DNA of 64,000 bases from Phyllobacteriaceae bacterium (GTDB lineage: Bacteria > Pseudomonadota > Alphaproteobacteria > Rhizobiales > Rhizobiaceae). The translations under genes were made by a program, and so were the position numbers. A model generated the notes under the pieces. That model was not told the origin of the DNA, did no database searches, and saw nothing but the letters and a program-made list of their open reading frames with translations. Shown here piece after piece: positions 53,347 to 62,727 of this stretch (position 1 is its first letter; every line of letters begins with the position of its first letter). The DNA lies in assembly GCA_024742765.1 (NCBI GenBank), contig JANSXT010000012.1, forward strand, positions 62,001 through 126,000, written 5' to 3'.

Positions 53347-53721
53347 TCAACTCTTGGCGAGTTCGACCGCACCGTCCGGCACCCAGCCTTTCTCGCCGCG
53401 AGAATTTTGGACGTACAGAAAACCGCTCTCTCCGAAATGCGCTTGAAAGCGCTCACCCGGTTCGACGTTGAGTTCCAAGGCGGAGAATTCGCGTTGGATG
53501 ACCCAACGCCCTCCCCGGCGTTCAAGCCAGGCCCGCGGTGTCCAGCCTTCCCGTCCATCAGGTCCGCCACACCAGACCCAGCCGATGAAGTCGGTCGACC
53601 TGGTTTTCTCCTCGTCCGGCAACGCTGCATCGCCAGCCTGCACGGATATCGGATTGTCATAGGGCCGCTCGTAACGAATTCGGCCAATAACGATTGTGTC
53701 CGGCGGAAACTCAAACAACAT
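53347..53721 (-). CDS. Double SH3-like domain protein
   Basis: The 124-residue protein reads as two SH3-type barrels. The first holds RIRYERPYDNPISVQAGD and ends GREGWTPRAWLE; the second holds FSALELNVEPGERFQAHF, GFLYVQNSRGEKGWVPDGAVEL. The pattern of ALY-type strand, acidic loop and GWVP-type end is that of eukaryote-like SH3 domains in bacteria (variant SH3 family). Target unknown. ATG 53721 is the most probable start, but the frame is open to 53970, so the N-terminus is uncertain. Confidence 0.6.
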   Translation of the reverse strand: MLFEFPPDTIVIGRIRYERPYDNPISVQAGDAALPDEEKTRSTDFIGWVWCGGPDGREGWTPRAWLERRGGRWVIQREFSALELNVEPGERFQAHFGESGFLYVQNSRGEKGWVPDGAVELAKS

Positions 53722-54008
53722 CGGTCGATCTCGCGGTTTGCAGCAAAGCTGCAATCCATCTAGGCCTTGAAGTGTAACGCAACAAGTCGGAATGGCGGAC
53801 TTGTTGTCGCCGCGCGACGGCGAAAGAATATTTCGCATTTCTGTCACCCATTGCCCGCCGTTATATCGCTTGTGGCGGGTTGAAGTATCGATGCTGCAAT
53901 TGACCCGATTGCGACGTTTTCGTCCGTTCATAACTTGCGGTGACATCGCCAAGACGCATAATTGTGGCACCAGGACCTCGGTCAGGACCGGACGGGCGTG
54001 GATGGGGG

Positions 54009-54893
54009 ATGGACGTGTCGGACAGCCAAGCAGAAGGGCGCGGCGGGGGACAGCAGCGCATTTTCGGCCTGATCCAAAAGCTGTTGTTTGCCAGCGGTCT
54101 GATCGGGCTCGTCAGCCTGGGCGACAACATCATCGAATGGTCGAGACTGGCCAATTATCTGGTGACCGCCTTTCACGCCCTGTCCGAACCGGTCGCCGCA
54201 GCCCTTTCGAACCTTCTCGGCATACAAATCTCGCCATTGCTGGCGGAAATACTGACGCTGCTCGGCATTTTGTTTGCCGCGGCCAATGTGGACAGCCTGC
54301 GCCGCTTCGGCAATCTGGTCTTCTTCTCAGCGCTGTCGATGATCGTCCACGAACAGTTTCTGCAAAAGCAATATCCGCGGCTGGAAAATGCCGGCCGGGT
54401 GGCCGAAATTTTGGCTCATGTCGCAGCGTGGATCAGCATCGTTCTCGCCATCGTGCTCTTGATCGGCGGGATCGCCGCGGGCTCGTTCGGGATCGGTGAT
54501 TGGCGGCTGAGCGGCGGATGGTCGGCGCTGTTTCTGATCTATGTGCTGGTCGGCTTCTTCGCGGTCACCCGCACCGACGATGCGGTCCCGCAAGACGAAC
54601 CGGGCCGGTTTTCATCGCGTGCGTTTCGCATCCATCTGATCGTCTCGATCCTGTTTCTGCCCGGCGCGCTTTATCGCTATGCCACCTTCTTCCTCTTCGT
54701 CATCATCTTCGTGCTTCTGGTCGCCTGGCGTTCCTATCTGCTGCTTGGCGCCGTGTTTTTGATGATCGTGGCGTTGAACGAGGTCTATTTCCGGTTTGCA
54801 GTGGAGCGCGACGGCGATACGCGCTGCATCCTCTATTCGGTCCCCTCGACATGCAGCGCGGCCGTCCCGGCCGATCCGCAGCCAGCCCAATAA
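54009..54893 (+). CDS. Polytopic membrane protein of unknown function
   Basis: The 294-residue protein has a polar N-terminus and about eight hydrophobic segments (for example FLFVIIFVLLVAWRSYLLLGAVFLMIVALNEVYF), ending with a Cys-containing tail (CILYSVPSTCSAA). No family was recognised. GGGGG directly precedes ATG 54009. It lies just upstream of sbtA on the same strand, but the 109-base gap leaves co-transcription open. Confidence 0.6.
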   Translation: MDVSDSQAEGRGGGQQRIFGLIQKLLFASGLIGLVSLGDNIIEWSRLANYLVTAFHALSEPVAAALSNLLGIQISPLLAEILTLLGILFAAANVDSLRRFGNLVFFSALSMIVHEQFLQKQYPRLENAGRVAEILAHVAAWISIVLAIVLLIGGIAAGSFGIGDWRLSGGWSALFLIYVLVGFFAVTRTDDAVPQDEPGRFSSRAFRIHLIVSILFLPGALYRYATFFLFVIIFVLLVAWRSYLLLGAVFLMIVALNEVYFRFAVERDGDTRCILYSVPSTCSAAVPADPQPAQ

Positions 54894-55002
54894 GGCCGAC
54901 CGAGGCCGGATGACGCGCCCCGGTTCCGGTTCTGCTTGACGGCCCCGCGCCGGCAGTCGATACCGGACCCAACATCCGACTTTTGGCCAATAGAGGATAT
55001 CG

Positions 55003-56010
55003 ATGGAACTGCTGGTTGATTTTCTGACGCGTTTTGTCACCCAGTTCCAGTCGCCGGCCCTTGCCTTTCTCGTCGGCGGCATGGCGCTGGCCGCCTTCGG
55101 CAGCAAGCTGGAAATCCCCGACGCGATCTACAAGTTCGCCGTCTTCATGCTGTTGATGCGGATCGGCATCAATGGCGGCATGGAGATCCGCGAGGCGAAC
55201 CTGATGGAGATGCTGCTGCCGGCGATCTTCTCGGCCGTTCTGGGTTGCGGCATCGTCTTTCTCGGACGCATCACGCTGGCCAACCTACCCGGCGTCAAGG
55301 TCGAAGACGGGATCGCGACAGCGGGCCTTTTCGGCGCGGTCAGCGCGTCGACGCTGGCCGCCGCCATGGTGATTCTCGAGGAAGAAGGCGTCGTCTATGA
55401 GGCCTGGGTGCCGGCGCTCTATCCCTTCATGGACATTCCGGCGCTGGTGCTGGCGATCGTTCTGGCCAACATCTATCTCAACCGGAAAAAGGACGGCGCC
55501 AACGCCAGGGTGAAGATCTGGCCGATCATCACCGAAAGCCTGCGCGGTTCGGCCCTGTCGGCGCTGCTGCTCGGCCTGGCGCTGGGTCTTTTCACACGGC
55601 CCGACCGGGTCTTCGAGGGGTTCTACGACCCGCTGTTCCGCGGCCTCTTGTCGGTCCTGATGCTGATCATGGGGATGGAGGCCTATACCCGGCTGAACGA
55701 GTTGCGCAAGGTCGCCCACTGGTATGTGGTCTATGGCGTCGCCGCGCCGCTCGTTCACGGGCTGATGGCGTTCGGGCTAGGCTATATCGCCCATCTGGTC
55801 ACCGGGTTTTCACCGGGCGGCGTGATCCTTCTGGCGGTTCTGGCCGGTTCCAGCTCCGACATTTCCGGGCCGCCCACGCTGCGCGCGGCGATCCCGACCG
55901 CCAATCCGTCATCCTATATCGGATCATCGACCAGCATCGGCACGCCGATCGCGATCGCCGTGGGCATTCCGCTCTATATCGCGCTGGGGCAAGTGGTCTT
56001 CGGGTTCTAA
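55003..56010 (+). CDS. sbtA: Sodium-dependent bicarbonate transporter SbtA family
   Basis: The 335-residue protein has ten predicted helices arranged as an inverted repeat. The second half ends with the family stretch GSSSDISGPPTLRAAIPTANPSSYIGSSTSIGTPIAIAVGIPLY, very like cyanobacterial SbtA. It would take up HCO3- with Na+. AGAGGATATCG precedes the start. The putative regulator SbtB is encoded convergently only 16 bases downstream. Confidence 0.88.
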   Translation: MELLVDFLTRFVTQFQSPALAFLVGGMALAAFGSKLEIPDAIYKFAVFMLLMRIGINGGMEIREANLMEMLLPAIFSAVLGCGIVFLGRITLANLPGVKVEDGIATAGLFGAVSASTLAAAMVILEEEGVVYEAWVPALYPFMDIPALVLAIVLANIYLNRKKDGANARVKIWPIITESLRGSALSALLLGLALGLFTRPDRVFEGFYDPLFRGLLSVLMLIMGMEAYTRLNELRKVAHWYVVYGVAAPLVHGLMAFGLGYIAHLVTGFSPGGVILLAVLAGSSSDISGPPTLRAAIPTANPSSYIGSSTSIGTPIAIAVGIPLYIALGQVVFGF

Positions 56011-56026
56011 GGCTTCGGCCGCCCGC

Positions 56027-56341
56027 TCAGAATTTGTGCGGCCGCAGGATCTCGACCTCTTCGAGATAGGTGATGCCCGAGTAATTGTCGAAATAGCGCG
56101 CGGCGACGTTGTCGGCGATCTGCTCGGCCATCTCGCGGGTCGCGGTGATCACCTCGATCTTCACATTGGCAAACGCGTCGACCACGGCCGGGCGGCCCGA
56201 TGAGCGCACCCCGCGGCTGCCCTTGCCGCCGGCCTGGACCATCGTGTAGCCGCTCGCGCCGGCCTCTTCGATGATCTTTGTCACGCCGTCGACGATGAGC
56301 TTTTCGGTGATGATGACGATCTTGGTCGCCTTGTGCGTCAT
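56027..56341 (-). CDS. sbtB: P-II-like protein SbtB
   Basis: The 104-residue protein follows the SbtB pattern: [45 protein letters not shown] (T-loop region) and [31 protein letters not shown]. Cyanobacterial SbtB binds adenine nucleotides and inhibits SbtA. The redox-active C-terminal CGPxGC loop seen in many SbtB proteins is absent; this one ends RPHKF. It is convergent with sbtA, rather than in one operon with it. Confidence 0.85.
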   Translation of the reverse strand: MTHKATKIVIITEKLIVDGVTKIIEEAGASGYTMVQAGGKGSRGVRSSGRPAVVDAFANVKIEVITATREMAEQIADNVAARYFDNYSGITYLEEVEILRPHKF

Positions 56342-56502
56342 GACGCCTCGTCTCCTCGCTGATCATCGACTGGTAGCAGGCCGGCTGCGCAGGTCAAGGC
56401 GCGGCGTGCCGCGGCCCGCTTAACGCAATGTTCAACGCCGGCGCGCTAACTGGTGGCGCCCCGCACGGCGGCTTTGAACATCGATGAAGCGGATGACAGA
56501 TC

Positions 56503-57726
56503 ATGGCCCATTTCCTCGCCGGCCTTTCGCAGGGCACATGGATCAGCCGGGACCGGATGGTCGTCTATCCGGCCATGCTGCTCGTGCTGACCGTTGCCGC
56601 AACGGTCTATGTGCTTTGGAGCCATGGCGGCGTGATGCCGAATGGCGCACCGTTCGGCACCGACTTCGTCTCCTATTGGGTCGCCGCGCGCGAGGCGCTG
56701 GCCGGCAATCCGCTTGTTCCCTATGACAGGGCGCTGTTCGAGCCGGCGCAGCGCACTCTGTTTCCAGAAGCGGGCTATTTCGCTTTTTTCTATCCGCCCC
56801 ATTACCTCGTCTACATGCTGCCCTTCGGCGCCCTGCCCTTTTATGCCGCGCTCGGAGCATGGATGGTCGCCAGTTTCGGGGTCTGTCTTTGGGTTCTGAC
56901 GCGTATAGCCGGCCGTTCACTGCAGGTCGCGGTCCTGGCACTGGCCTTCCCTGCCGCGTTCCTGACCATCGCGCACGGCCAGAACGCGTTTCTGAGCGCC
57001 GCCCTGTTCGGCGGTGGCCTGTACCTTTTGCCAAAGCGTCCGGTTATGGCGGGCATCCTGTTCGGGCTGTTGACCTACAAGCCGCAGCTTGGCCTTTTGA
57101 TCCCGCTGGCACTTCTGGCAGCCGGCCAATGGCGCGCGATCGCCTCGGCCGGCGCAACGCTTGCCGTGCTCGTCGCCGGATCGGCATTGTTGCTGGGACT
57201 TGACATCTGGACCGCGTTTCTGGCCCAGGGCGACCAGGCGTTGCAAACGCTGACGCTCGGCTGGGTCGGCTGGAACAAGATGATCTCCGCCTATGCGGCG
57301 ATTCGCCTTTCGGGCGCGACCGACGGCGTAGCCATGACGCTGCACGTCACGCTTGCCGCCGCCGTTGCGGCATCGGTCGTCTGGGCCTGGTTGCCGCGGA
57401 ACGGGGTTGCGCATGAAACCAAAGCTGCGCTGCTGCTGTCGGCAGCACTGATCGCCACGCCCTTTGGGCTGAATTACGACCTTTATCTGCTGGCGCCGGC
57501 CATGGCGTTTGTCGCCGCGCGCGGGTGGACCGCCGGTTTCCTGCCCTGGGAGAAGACCGTGATGGCGATCGCTTTCGTTGCCCCGCTGGTGCTGCTGTTC
57601 GCCATCCGGGCCGGCGTGCCCATGGGACCATTCATCGCCCTAGCTGTCTTCGCCCTCGCTCTGCGCCGCGCATCTTTCGAACGTGGCACCCGCGCGCCGG
57701 CAGCCGCATTCCAGCCCGCCGAATGA
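56503..57726 (+). CDS. GT87/DUF2029-like membrane glycosyltransferase
   Basis: The 407-residue protein has about ten helices and the GT-C features of the DUF2029/GT87 family: FGTDFVSYWVAAREALAG in the first extracytoplasmic loop (with the likely catalytic Asp), FFYPPHYLVYMLPFG, HGQNAFLSAALFGGGLYLL and YKPQLGLLIPLAL. Members add mannose or other sugars from polyprenyl donors. The sugar is unknown. Confidence 0.78.
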   Translation: MAHFLAGLSQGTWISRDRMVVYPAMLLVLTVAATVYVLWSHGGVMPNGAPFGTDFVSYWVAAREALAGNPLVPYDRALFEPAQRTLFPEAGYFAFFYPPHYLVYMLPFGALPFYAALGAWMVASFGVCLWVLTRIAGRSLQVAVLALAFPAAFLTIAHGQNAFLSAALFGGGLYLLPKRPVMAGILFGLLTYKPQLGLLIPLALLAAGQWRAIASAGATLAVLVAGSALLLGLDIWTAFLAQGDQALQTLTLGWVGWNKMISAYAAIRLSGATDGVAMTLHVTLAAAVAASVVWAWLPRNGVAHETKAALLLSAALIATPFGLNYDLYLLAPAMAFVAARGWTAGFLPWEKTVMAIAFVAPLVLLFAIRAGVPMGPFIALAVFALALRRASFERGTRAPAAAFQPAE

Positions 57727-57729
57727 AAA

Positions 57730-57757
57730 GGCGCCCGGAGCGAAAACCCCGGGCGCC
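57730..57757 (-). terminator. Terminator of the BMP transporter operon
   Basis: GGCGCCCGG and CCGGGCGCC form a 9-bp stem with a ten-base loop; on the minus strand TTTT follows. The stem may also serve the convergent GT87-like gene. Confidence 0.7.
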
Positions 57758-57784
57758 CGATCGCATTCGTTGGTGTTTACGCCA

Positions 57785-58855
57785 CTATTCAGGAAGCTGG
57801 TCGTCGACGCCCTGCACGTAGAAGTTCATGCCCAGAAGCGCGCCGATATCGGCGGTTTCACCGTCGGCCAGCCATTCGGTGCCGTCCTGCTTGGTGATCG
57901 GTCCGGTGAACGGCTCGAGCACGCCGACCGTGATTGCCGTCGCGGTCTTCTTGGCCATGGCCGCGACCTCATAGGGCATGTTCCAGTAGGGCGCCATCGC
58001 CACATGGCCCTCGGCCATGCCGTCCCAGACATCATGGCTTTCCCAGGTGCCGTCGAGGACCGCCTGCACGCGCTCGACATAGTAAGGGCCCCAATCGTCG
58101 ATGATCGAGGTGAGCTGCGTCTGTTCGCCGAACGCAAACATGTCGGATGCCTGGCCGAACGCCTTGATGCCGCGCTCCTCGGCCACCTGCATGGGCGCGG
58201 TTGAGTCCGTGTGCTGGGTCAGAATGTCGACGCCCTGGTCGACCAGCGCCTTGGCGGCGTCGGCTTCCTTGCCGGGGTCGAACCAAGTGTTGACCCAGAC
58301 CACCTTCAGCGAGAAGTCCGGATTGACCGATTGCGCGCCCAGGATGAACGAGTTGATGCCGCGCACGACTTCCGGGATCGGGAACGAGGCGATGTAGCCG
58401 GCAACGCCGGTCTCCGACACGCTGGCCGCGATCTGGCCCTGCACATAGCGACCCTGGTAGAATTTCGAATTGTAGGTCGACACGTTCGGCGACTCGCGCT
58501 TGTAGCCGGTCGCATGCTCGAACTTCACGTCCGGGAATTTGGCGGCGACCTTGTTGGTCGCGTCCATATAGCCGAACGAAGTGGTGAAGATGATGTCACA
58601 GCCCGATCGCGCAAAACGTTCAATGGCGCGTTCGGCATCGGCGCCCTCGGCGACGCTTTCAAGATAAGCGGTCTCGACCCGGTCGCCGAACGCGGCTTCG
58701 ACGTCAAGAAGCCCCTGATGATGCTGATAGGACCAGCCATAGTCGCCGATCGGCCCGACATAGATGAAGCACGCCTTGGCATCGGCCGCCTGCGCCGCGC
58801 CGGTGATGGCCACGGCCGCTGCCGCCGCCAGAAGTGATGTTGCAAGTTTCTTCAT
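57785..58855 (-). CDS. BMP family ABC transporter substrate-binding protein
   Basis: The 356-residue lipoprotein-like or periplasmic protein has a signal peptide (MKKLATSLLAAAAAVAITGAAQA) and the Bmp/PnrA fold: CFIYVGPIGDYGWSYQHHQG, IFTTSFGYMDATNKVAAKFPDVKFEHATGY and GRYVQGQIAASVSE. BMP proteins bind purine nucleosides. It is the last gene of a leftward four-gene operon (ATPase, two permeases, binding protein). Confidence 0.88.
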   Translation of the reverse strand: MKKLATSLLAAAAAVAITGAAQAADAKACFIYVGPIGDYGWSYQHHQGLLDVEAAFGDRVETAYLESVAEGADAERAIERFARSGCDIIFTTSFGYMDATNKVAAKFPDVKFEHATGYKRESPNVSTYNSKFYQGRYVQGQIAASVSETGVAGYIASFPIPEVVRGINSFILGAQSVNPDFSLKVVWVNTWFDPGKEADAAKALVDQGVDILTQHTDSTAPMQVAEERGIKAFGQASDMFAFGEQTQLTSIIDDWGPYYVERVQAVLDGTWESHDVWDGMAEGHVAMAPYWNMPYEVAAMAKKTATAITVGVLEPFTGPITKQDGTEWLADGETADIGALLGMNFYVQGVDDQLPE

Positions 58856-58939
58856 GATCGCCTTTCCCCGAAACTCGTGATTGCCCAAACTCTTAGACGC
58901 GCTGTCGCGCGATCCCGCCCGTGATCGGCTTTTTTCTTG

Positions 58940-59866
58940 CTAGCGGTCCGGAACAAACGGTTTGCCCAGCGACGCTGGCGTATTGCGCATCGTCATCCGT
59001 CTGTTGGATGAAATCAAGACAAGAACGACAATCGTCGCCAGATAGGGCAGCGCCGACAGGAATTGCGAGGGGATGGCGACGCCCTGGGCCTGCGCGTGGA
59101 ACTGGGCGATGGTGACAGCGCCGAACAGGTAAGCGCCGATGACGACGCGCAGCGGCAGCCAGGAGGCGAAGACGACCAGCGCCAGCGCGATCCAGCCGCG
59201 CCCGGCCGTCATGTTCTCCACCCATTGCGGAATGTAGACGAGCGACAGATGCGCGCCGGCAAGGCCCGCGCACGCACCGCCGAACATCACCGCCAGATAG
59301 CGCACGCGCAACACATTGATGCCCAGCGCATGGGCCGAGCCGTGGCTGTCGCCGACGGCGCGCAGGGTCAGGCCGGCGCGGGTGCGGAAGATGAACCACC
59401 AGACGCCAAAAGCGAGCAGGATCGACAGATAGAAGATCGGGTCCTGACCGAACAGCAGCCGCCCGATCAGCGGAATGTCGACAAGGCCCGGAATGGCGAT
59501 CGCTTCCAGCCGGACGCCCGGCAGGCCGACAAACTGTTCGCCGATCATGCCGGCGACGCCGAGCCCCAACAGCGTCAGGGAAAGCCCGGTCGCGACCTGA
59601 TTGGTCGCCAGCGACAGGGTGAGGACGGCAAAGGGCAGCGAGAACAATGCGCCGCAGACGATCGCCACCAGAACGCCGGCCCAGGGCGAGCCGGTGATCT
59701 GCGCCGCACCGAAGCCGGTGACCGCGCCGATGATCATCATGCCCTCGACGCCCAGATTGAGAACACCGGAGCGCTCGACCACCAGTTCGCCGAGCGCGGC
59801 GATCAGGAGCGGCGTTGCGGCGGTCACCACGGTGATCAGGATCGCCTGGATGACGTCGGGGCTCAT
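58940..59866 (-). CDS. Nucleoside-type ABC transporter permease
   Basis: The 308-residue permease has about nine helices and the branched-chain/ribose type loop RTRAGLTLRAVGDSHGSAHALGINVLRVRYLAVMFGGA near residues 160-200. LGELVVERSGVLNLGVEGMMIIGA near the N-terminus is characteristic of YufQ-like permeases. Its start overlaps the previous permease stop by 4 bases. Confidence 0.88.
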   Translation of the reverse strand: MSPDVIQAILITVVTAATPLLIAALGELVVERSGVLNLGVEGMMIIGAVTGFGAAQITGSPWAGVLVAIVCGALFSLPFAVLTLSLATNQVATGLSLTLLGLGVAGMIGEQFVGLPGVRLEAIAIPGLVDIPLIGRLLFGQDPIFYLSILLAFGVWWFIFRTRAGLTLRAVGDSHGSAHALGINVLRVRYLAVMFGGACAGLAGAHLSLVYIPQWVENMTAGRGWIALALVVFASWLPLRVVIGAYLFGAVTIAQFHAQAQGVAIPSQFLSALPYLATIVVLVLISSNRRMTMRNTPASLGKPFVPDR

Positions 59867-60960
59867 CGGGCCGGCTCCGGTGTTGCGGCGGGCTGCGGAC
59901 GAACGATACGGATGCGGTAGCGGATCAGCGTGTCGCAGGCGAGAACCGAGAACAGCAGCACGCCCTGGAACACATTGGCCACCTTGTCGGAGACGCCAAG
60001 CGATATCTGTGCCGCCTCGCCGCCAAGGTAAGAGAGCGCCAGGATCAGGCCGGCGGCGACGATGCCGAGCGGATTGAGGCGACCGAGAAACGCCACAATG
60101 ATCGCGGTGAAGCCGTAGCCGGGCGAGATGGCGGGGCGAAGCTGGCCGATCGCGCCGGAGACTTCGATGATGCCGGCAAGGCCCGCCAGCGCGCCGGAGA
60201 CGATGAAGGCGAAAAAGACCATGCGCTTGGCCGAAAATCCGGCAAAGCGCCCTGCCCTCGGGCTTTCGCCGAGCACCCGGATTTCATAGCCTTTGAGCGT
60301 GCGCGACAGCATGAACCAGACGATCAGTGCGGCGAGGATGGCGAAGACAAAGCCATAATGCGCGCGGCCCGAGGCCGAGAGCATCTCGGGCAGGATCGCG
60401 TCGGCGTGGAACGAGCGCGTTTCGGGGAAGTTGAAGCCTTCGGGATTGCGCCACGGCCCGCGCACCAGCCAGTCAAGGAACAATTCGGCGACATAGACCA
60501 GCATCAGCGAAGACAGGATCTCGTTGGTGCCGAAGCGGGCCTTCAGGAAGGCGGGAATCGTCGCCCATGCCGCGCCGCCAGCCATGCCCATCACCAGCAT
60601 CAGCGGCAGCACCATAGGGCCGGTGATCCCGGGATAGAGCACGGGCATCACCGATCCGGCGATCGCGCCCATGATGAACTGGCCCTCGGCGCCGATGTTC
60701 CAGTTGTTGGACAGGAAGCAGACCGACAGACCGACAGCAATCAGGATCAGCGGGGTTGCCTTGATGATCAGTTCATGGATCGACCAGACTTCGGTCAGCG
60801 GCTCGATGAAATAGGCGTAAAGCCCGCCGATCGGCGATTTGCCGAGCATGGCGAACATGATGCCGCCGATCAGGGCGGTGATCAGCACCGCGATGAAGGG
60901 CGACAGAACGCTGAACAGCGCCGAATGCTGCGGCCGGCGGACAAGCTCGATGCGGGTCAT
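59863..60960 (-). CDS. Nucleoside-type ABC transporter permease
   Basis: The 365-residue permease resembles YufP: FLSNNWNIGAEGQFIMGAIAGS in the first half and RTLKGYEIRVLGESPRAGRFAGFSAKRMVFFAFIVSGALAGLAG in the loop before the last helices. It overlaps the ATPase gene and the next permease by 4 bases each. Confidence 0.88.
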   Translation of the reverse strand: MTRIELVRRPQHSALFSVLSPFIAVLITALIGGIMFAMLGKSPIGGLYAYFIEPLTEVWSIHELIIKATPLILIAVGLSVCFLSNNWNIGAEGQFIMGAIAGSVMPVLYPGITGPMVLPLMLVMGMAGGAAWATIPAFLKARFGTNEILSSLMLVYVAELFLDWLVRGPWRNPEGFNFPETRSFHADAILPEMLSASGRAHYGFVFAILAALIVWFMLSRTLKGYEIRVLGESPRAGRFAGFSAKRMVFFAFIVSGALAGLAGIIEVSGAIGQLRPAISPGYGFTAIIVAFLGRLNPLGIVAAGLILALSYLGGEAAQISLGVSDKVANVFQGVLLFSVLACDTLIRYRIRIVRPQPAATPEPAR

Positions 60961-62543
60961 GCCGCGACCCCGTGATGCTTTTCGGGTTCGGCGCCGCCCA
61001 TCAAAAGGCCGAGCTGTTCGCGGGTGACCGTGCGCGCATCGAGCGGTTCGGACATTTCGCCGTCATGGATGACCGCGATCCGGTCGCACATCTCCAGAAG
61101 TTCATCGAGGTCCTGACTGATGACCAAGGCGCCGGCGCCGGCGGTTGCCGCATCCATCAGCGCCTGGCGGATGCGCGCCGCAGCCCCCGCATCGACGCCC
61201 CAGGTCGGCTGGTTGACGATGAAGAGCCGTGGCCGCCGGTCGAACTCGCGGCCCAGGATCAGCTTTTGCAGATTGCCGCCCGACAGGGTGCCCGCGTCCG
61301 GGTTTTCGCCCGACTTGCGCACATCCATCGCATCGACGACGCGGGAAAGCGTCCGCCCGAGCGCCGAGCGGCGCAACATTCCCAGACGCCCACCGGACTG
61401 GTAGGCGCTGGCATCCGATGCATGCCGGCTCAACAGGATGTTCTCGGTCAGCGGCATGGTGGCGACCGCCGCGTGGCCGAACCGCTCTTCGGGCGCGAAC
61501 GCCGCGCCCAGCCGCCGCCGCCCGTTCGGGCCGAGCCGTCCCGCCGGCGTGCCACCGATGGTGACGGCATTGGGATTGTCCTGCAACTGCTCGCCGGACA
61601 GCGCCTCGAACAGTTCGGACTGGCCGTTGCCGGCCACGCCGGCAATGCCGAACACCTCGCCCGCATAGACGTTCATATGAATGGCGCGCAGCGGCGTTGA
61701 AAAAGGGCCGATTGGCGGCTGGTCGAGATTGTGGACGCCCAGCACGATGTCGCGCCCGGAATCATCGCCGGCCGGTGCATCATGGGTCCGCCGAACCGCC
61801 TGCACCTCCTCGCCGACCATCATCGCCGCAAGGCTTTTGGCCGTCTCTGTGCGCGGGTCGCATTGGGCCACCACCTTGCCGTGACGCAGCACCGTCGCCC
61901 GGTCGCACAGCCGTTTCACCTCGTCGAGCTTGTGCGAAATGTAGAGGATCGACTTGCCTTCGGCTTTGAGCTTGTCGAGCGTCTCGAACAGCCGTTCGGC
62001 CTCCTGCGGCGTCAGAACCGATGTAGGTTCGTCGAGGATGATCAGGCTCGGTTCCTGCAGAAGGCAGCGGATGATCTCCACGCGCTGGCGTTCGCCGACC
62101 GACAGATCGCCGGCCAGAGCCTCGGGATTGAGCGTCAAGCCATAGACCTCGCCAAGCCGGCCCGCCTCGTCCGCCACCGTGGGCAGTGGCACATCGTCTT
62201 CCAGCGACAGGGCGATGTTCTCGGCGACGGTCAGTGAGTCGAACAGCGAAAAATGCTGAAAAACCATTCCGATGCCGAGATGTCTTGCAGCGGATGGATT
62301 GGGGATGGAAACCGGCTCGCCGTTCCAGACGATCCGGCCGCCATCGGGTTTGAGCGACCCGAACAGCATCTTGACGAGCGTCGACTTGCCGGCGCCGTTT
62401 TCGCCCAGAAGCGCATGGATTTCGCCGGCGAGAATATCGAAATCGACCGCATCGTTGGCGATGAGATCGCCAAACCGCTTGGTGATGCCCTCGACCAACA
62501 GAAGCGGCGTCGGGCCGGTTTTTTCGGACGCGCTGGCGGTCAT
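60957..62543 (-). CDS. Nucleoside-type ABC transporter ATPase, double domain
   Basis: The 528-residue protein fuses two ATPase modules. Module 1 is complete: GENGAGKSTLVKML, FQHFSLFDSLTV, LSVGERQRVEIIRCL and LIILDEPTSVL. Module 2 lacks the Walker A lysine (GVAGNGQSEL) but keeps LSGGNLQKLILGRE and FIVNQPTWGVD, as usual for RbsA/YufO-type proteins. ATG 62543 gives the family start. Confidence 0.9.
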   Translation of the reverse strand: MTASASEKTGPTPLLLVEGITKRFGDLIANDAVDFDILAGEIHALLGENGAGKSTLVKMLFGSLKPDGGRIVWNGEPVSIPNPSAARHLGIGMVFQHFSLFDSLTVAENIALSLEDDVPLPTVADEAGRLGEVYGLTLNPEALAGDLSVGERQRVEIIRCLLQEPSLIILDEPTSVLTPQEAERLFETLDKLKAEGKSILYISHKLDEVKRLCDRATVLRHGKVVAQCDPRTETAKSLAAMMVGEEVQAVRRTHDAPAGDDSGRDIVLGVHNLDQPPIGPFSTPLRAIHMNVYAGEVFGIAGVAGNGQSELFEALSGEQLQDNPNAVTIGGTPAGRLGPNGRRRLGAAFAPEERFGHAAVATMPLTENILLSRHASDASAYQSGGRLGMLRRSALGRTLSRVVDAMDVRKSGENPDAGTLSGGNLQKLILGREFDRRPRLFIVNQPTWGVDAGAAARIRQALMDAATAGAGALVISQDLDELLEMCDRIAVIHDGEMSEPLDARTVTREQLGLLMGGAEPEKHHGVAA

Positions 62544-62727
62544 CGTCCCCCGGTCGATCGGTTGCGCAGACAGGTGAGCGTAGGCGGCGACATGCGCCTT
62601 GTGCAACGCAAAAATTCCGTGGTGCCGGCTTTTCTCCCCACAATGTGGCGGCCCGTGCGGCAATTGGCGGCTGGACAGCACGGGCACCGCGCGCCAAATG
62701 GGCGGTGTTGCACACGAGGCATGCACC

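Noticed and set aside
58900-58937. Plus-strand hairpin with T run (GATC...GATCGGCTTTTTTC) in the BMP operon gap
   Set aside because: No plus-strand gene ends here, and on the minus strand the T run becomes an A run before the stem, so it is not a terminator of the operon.
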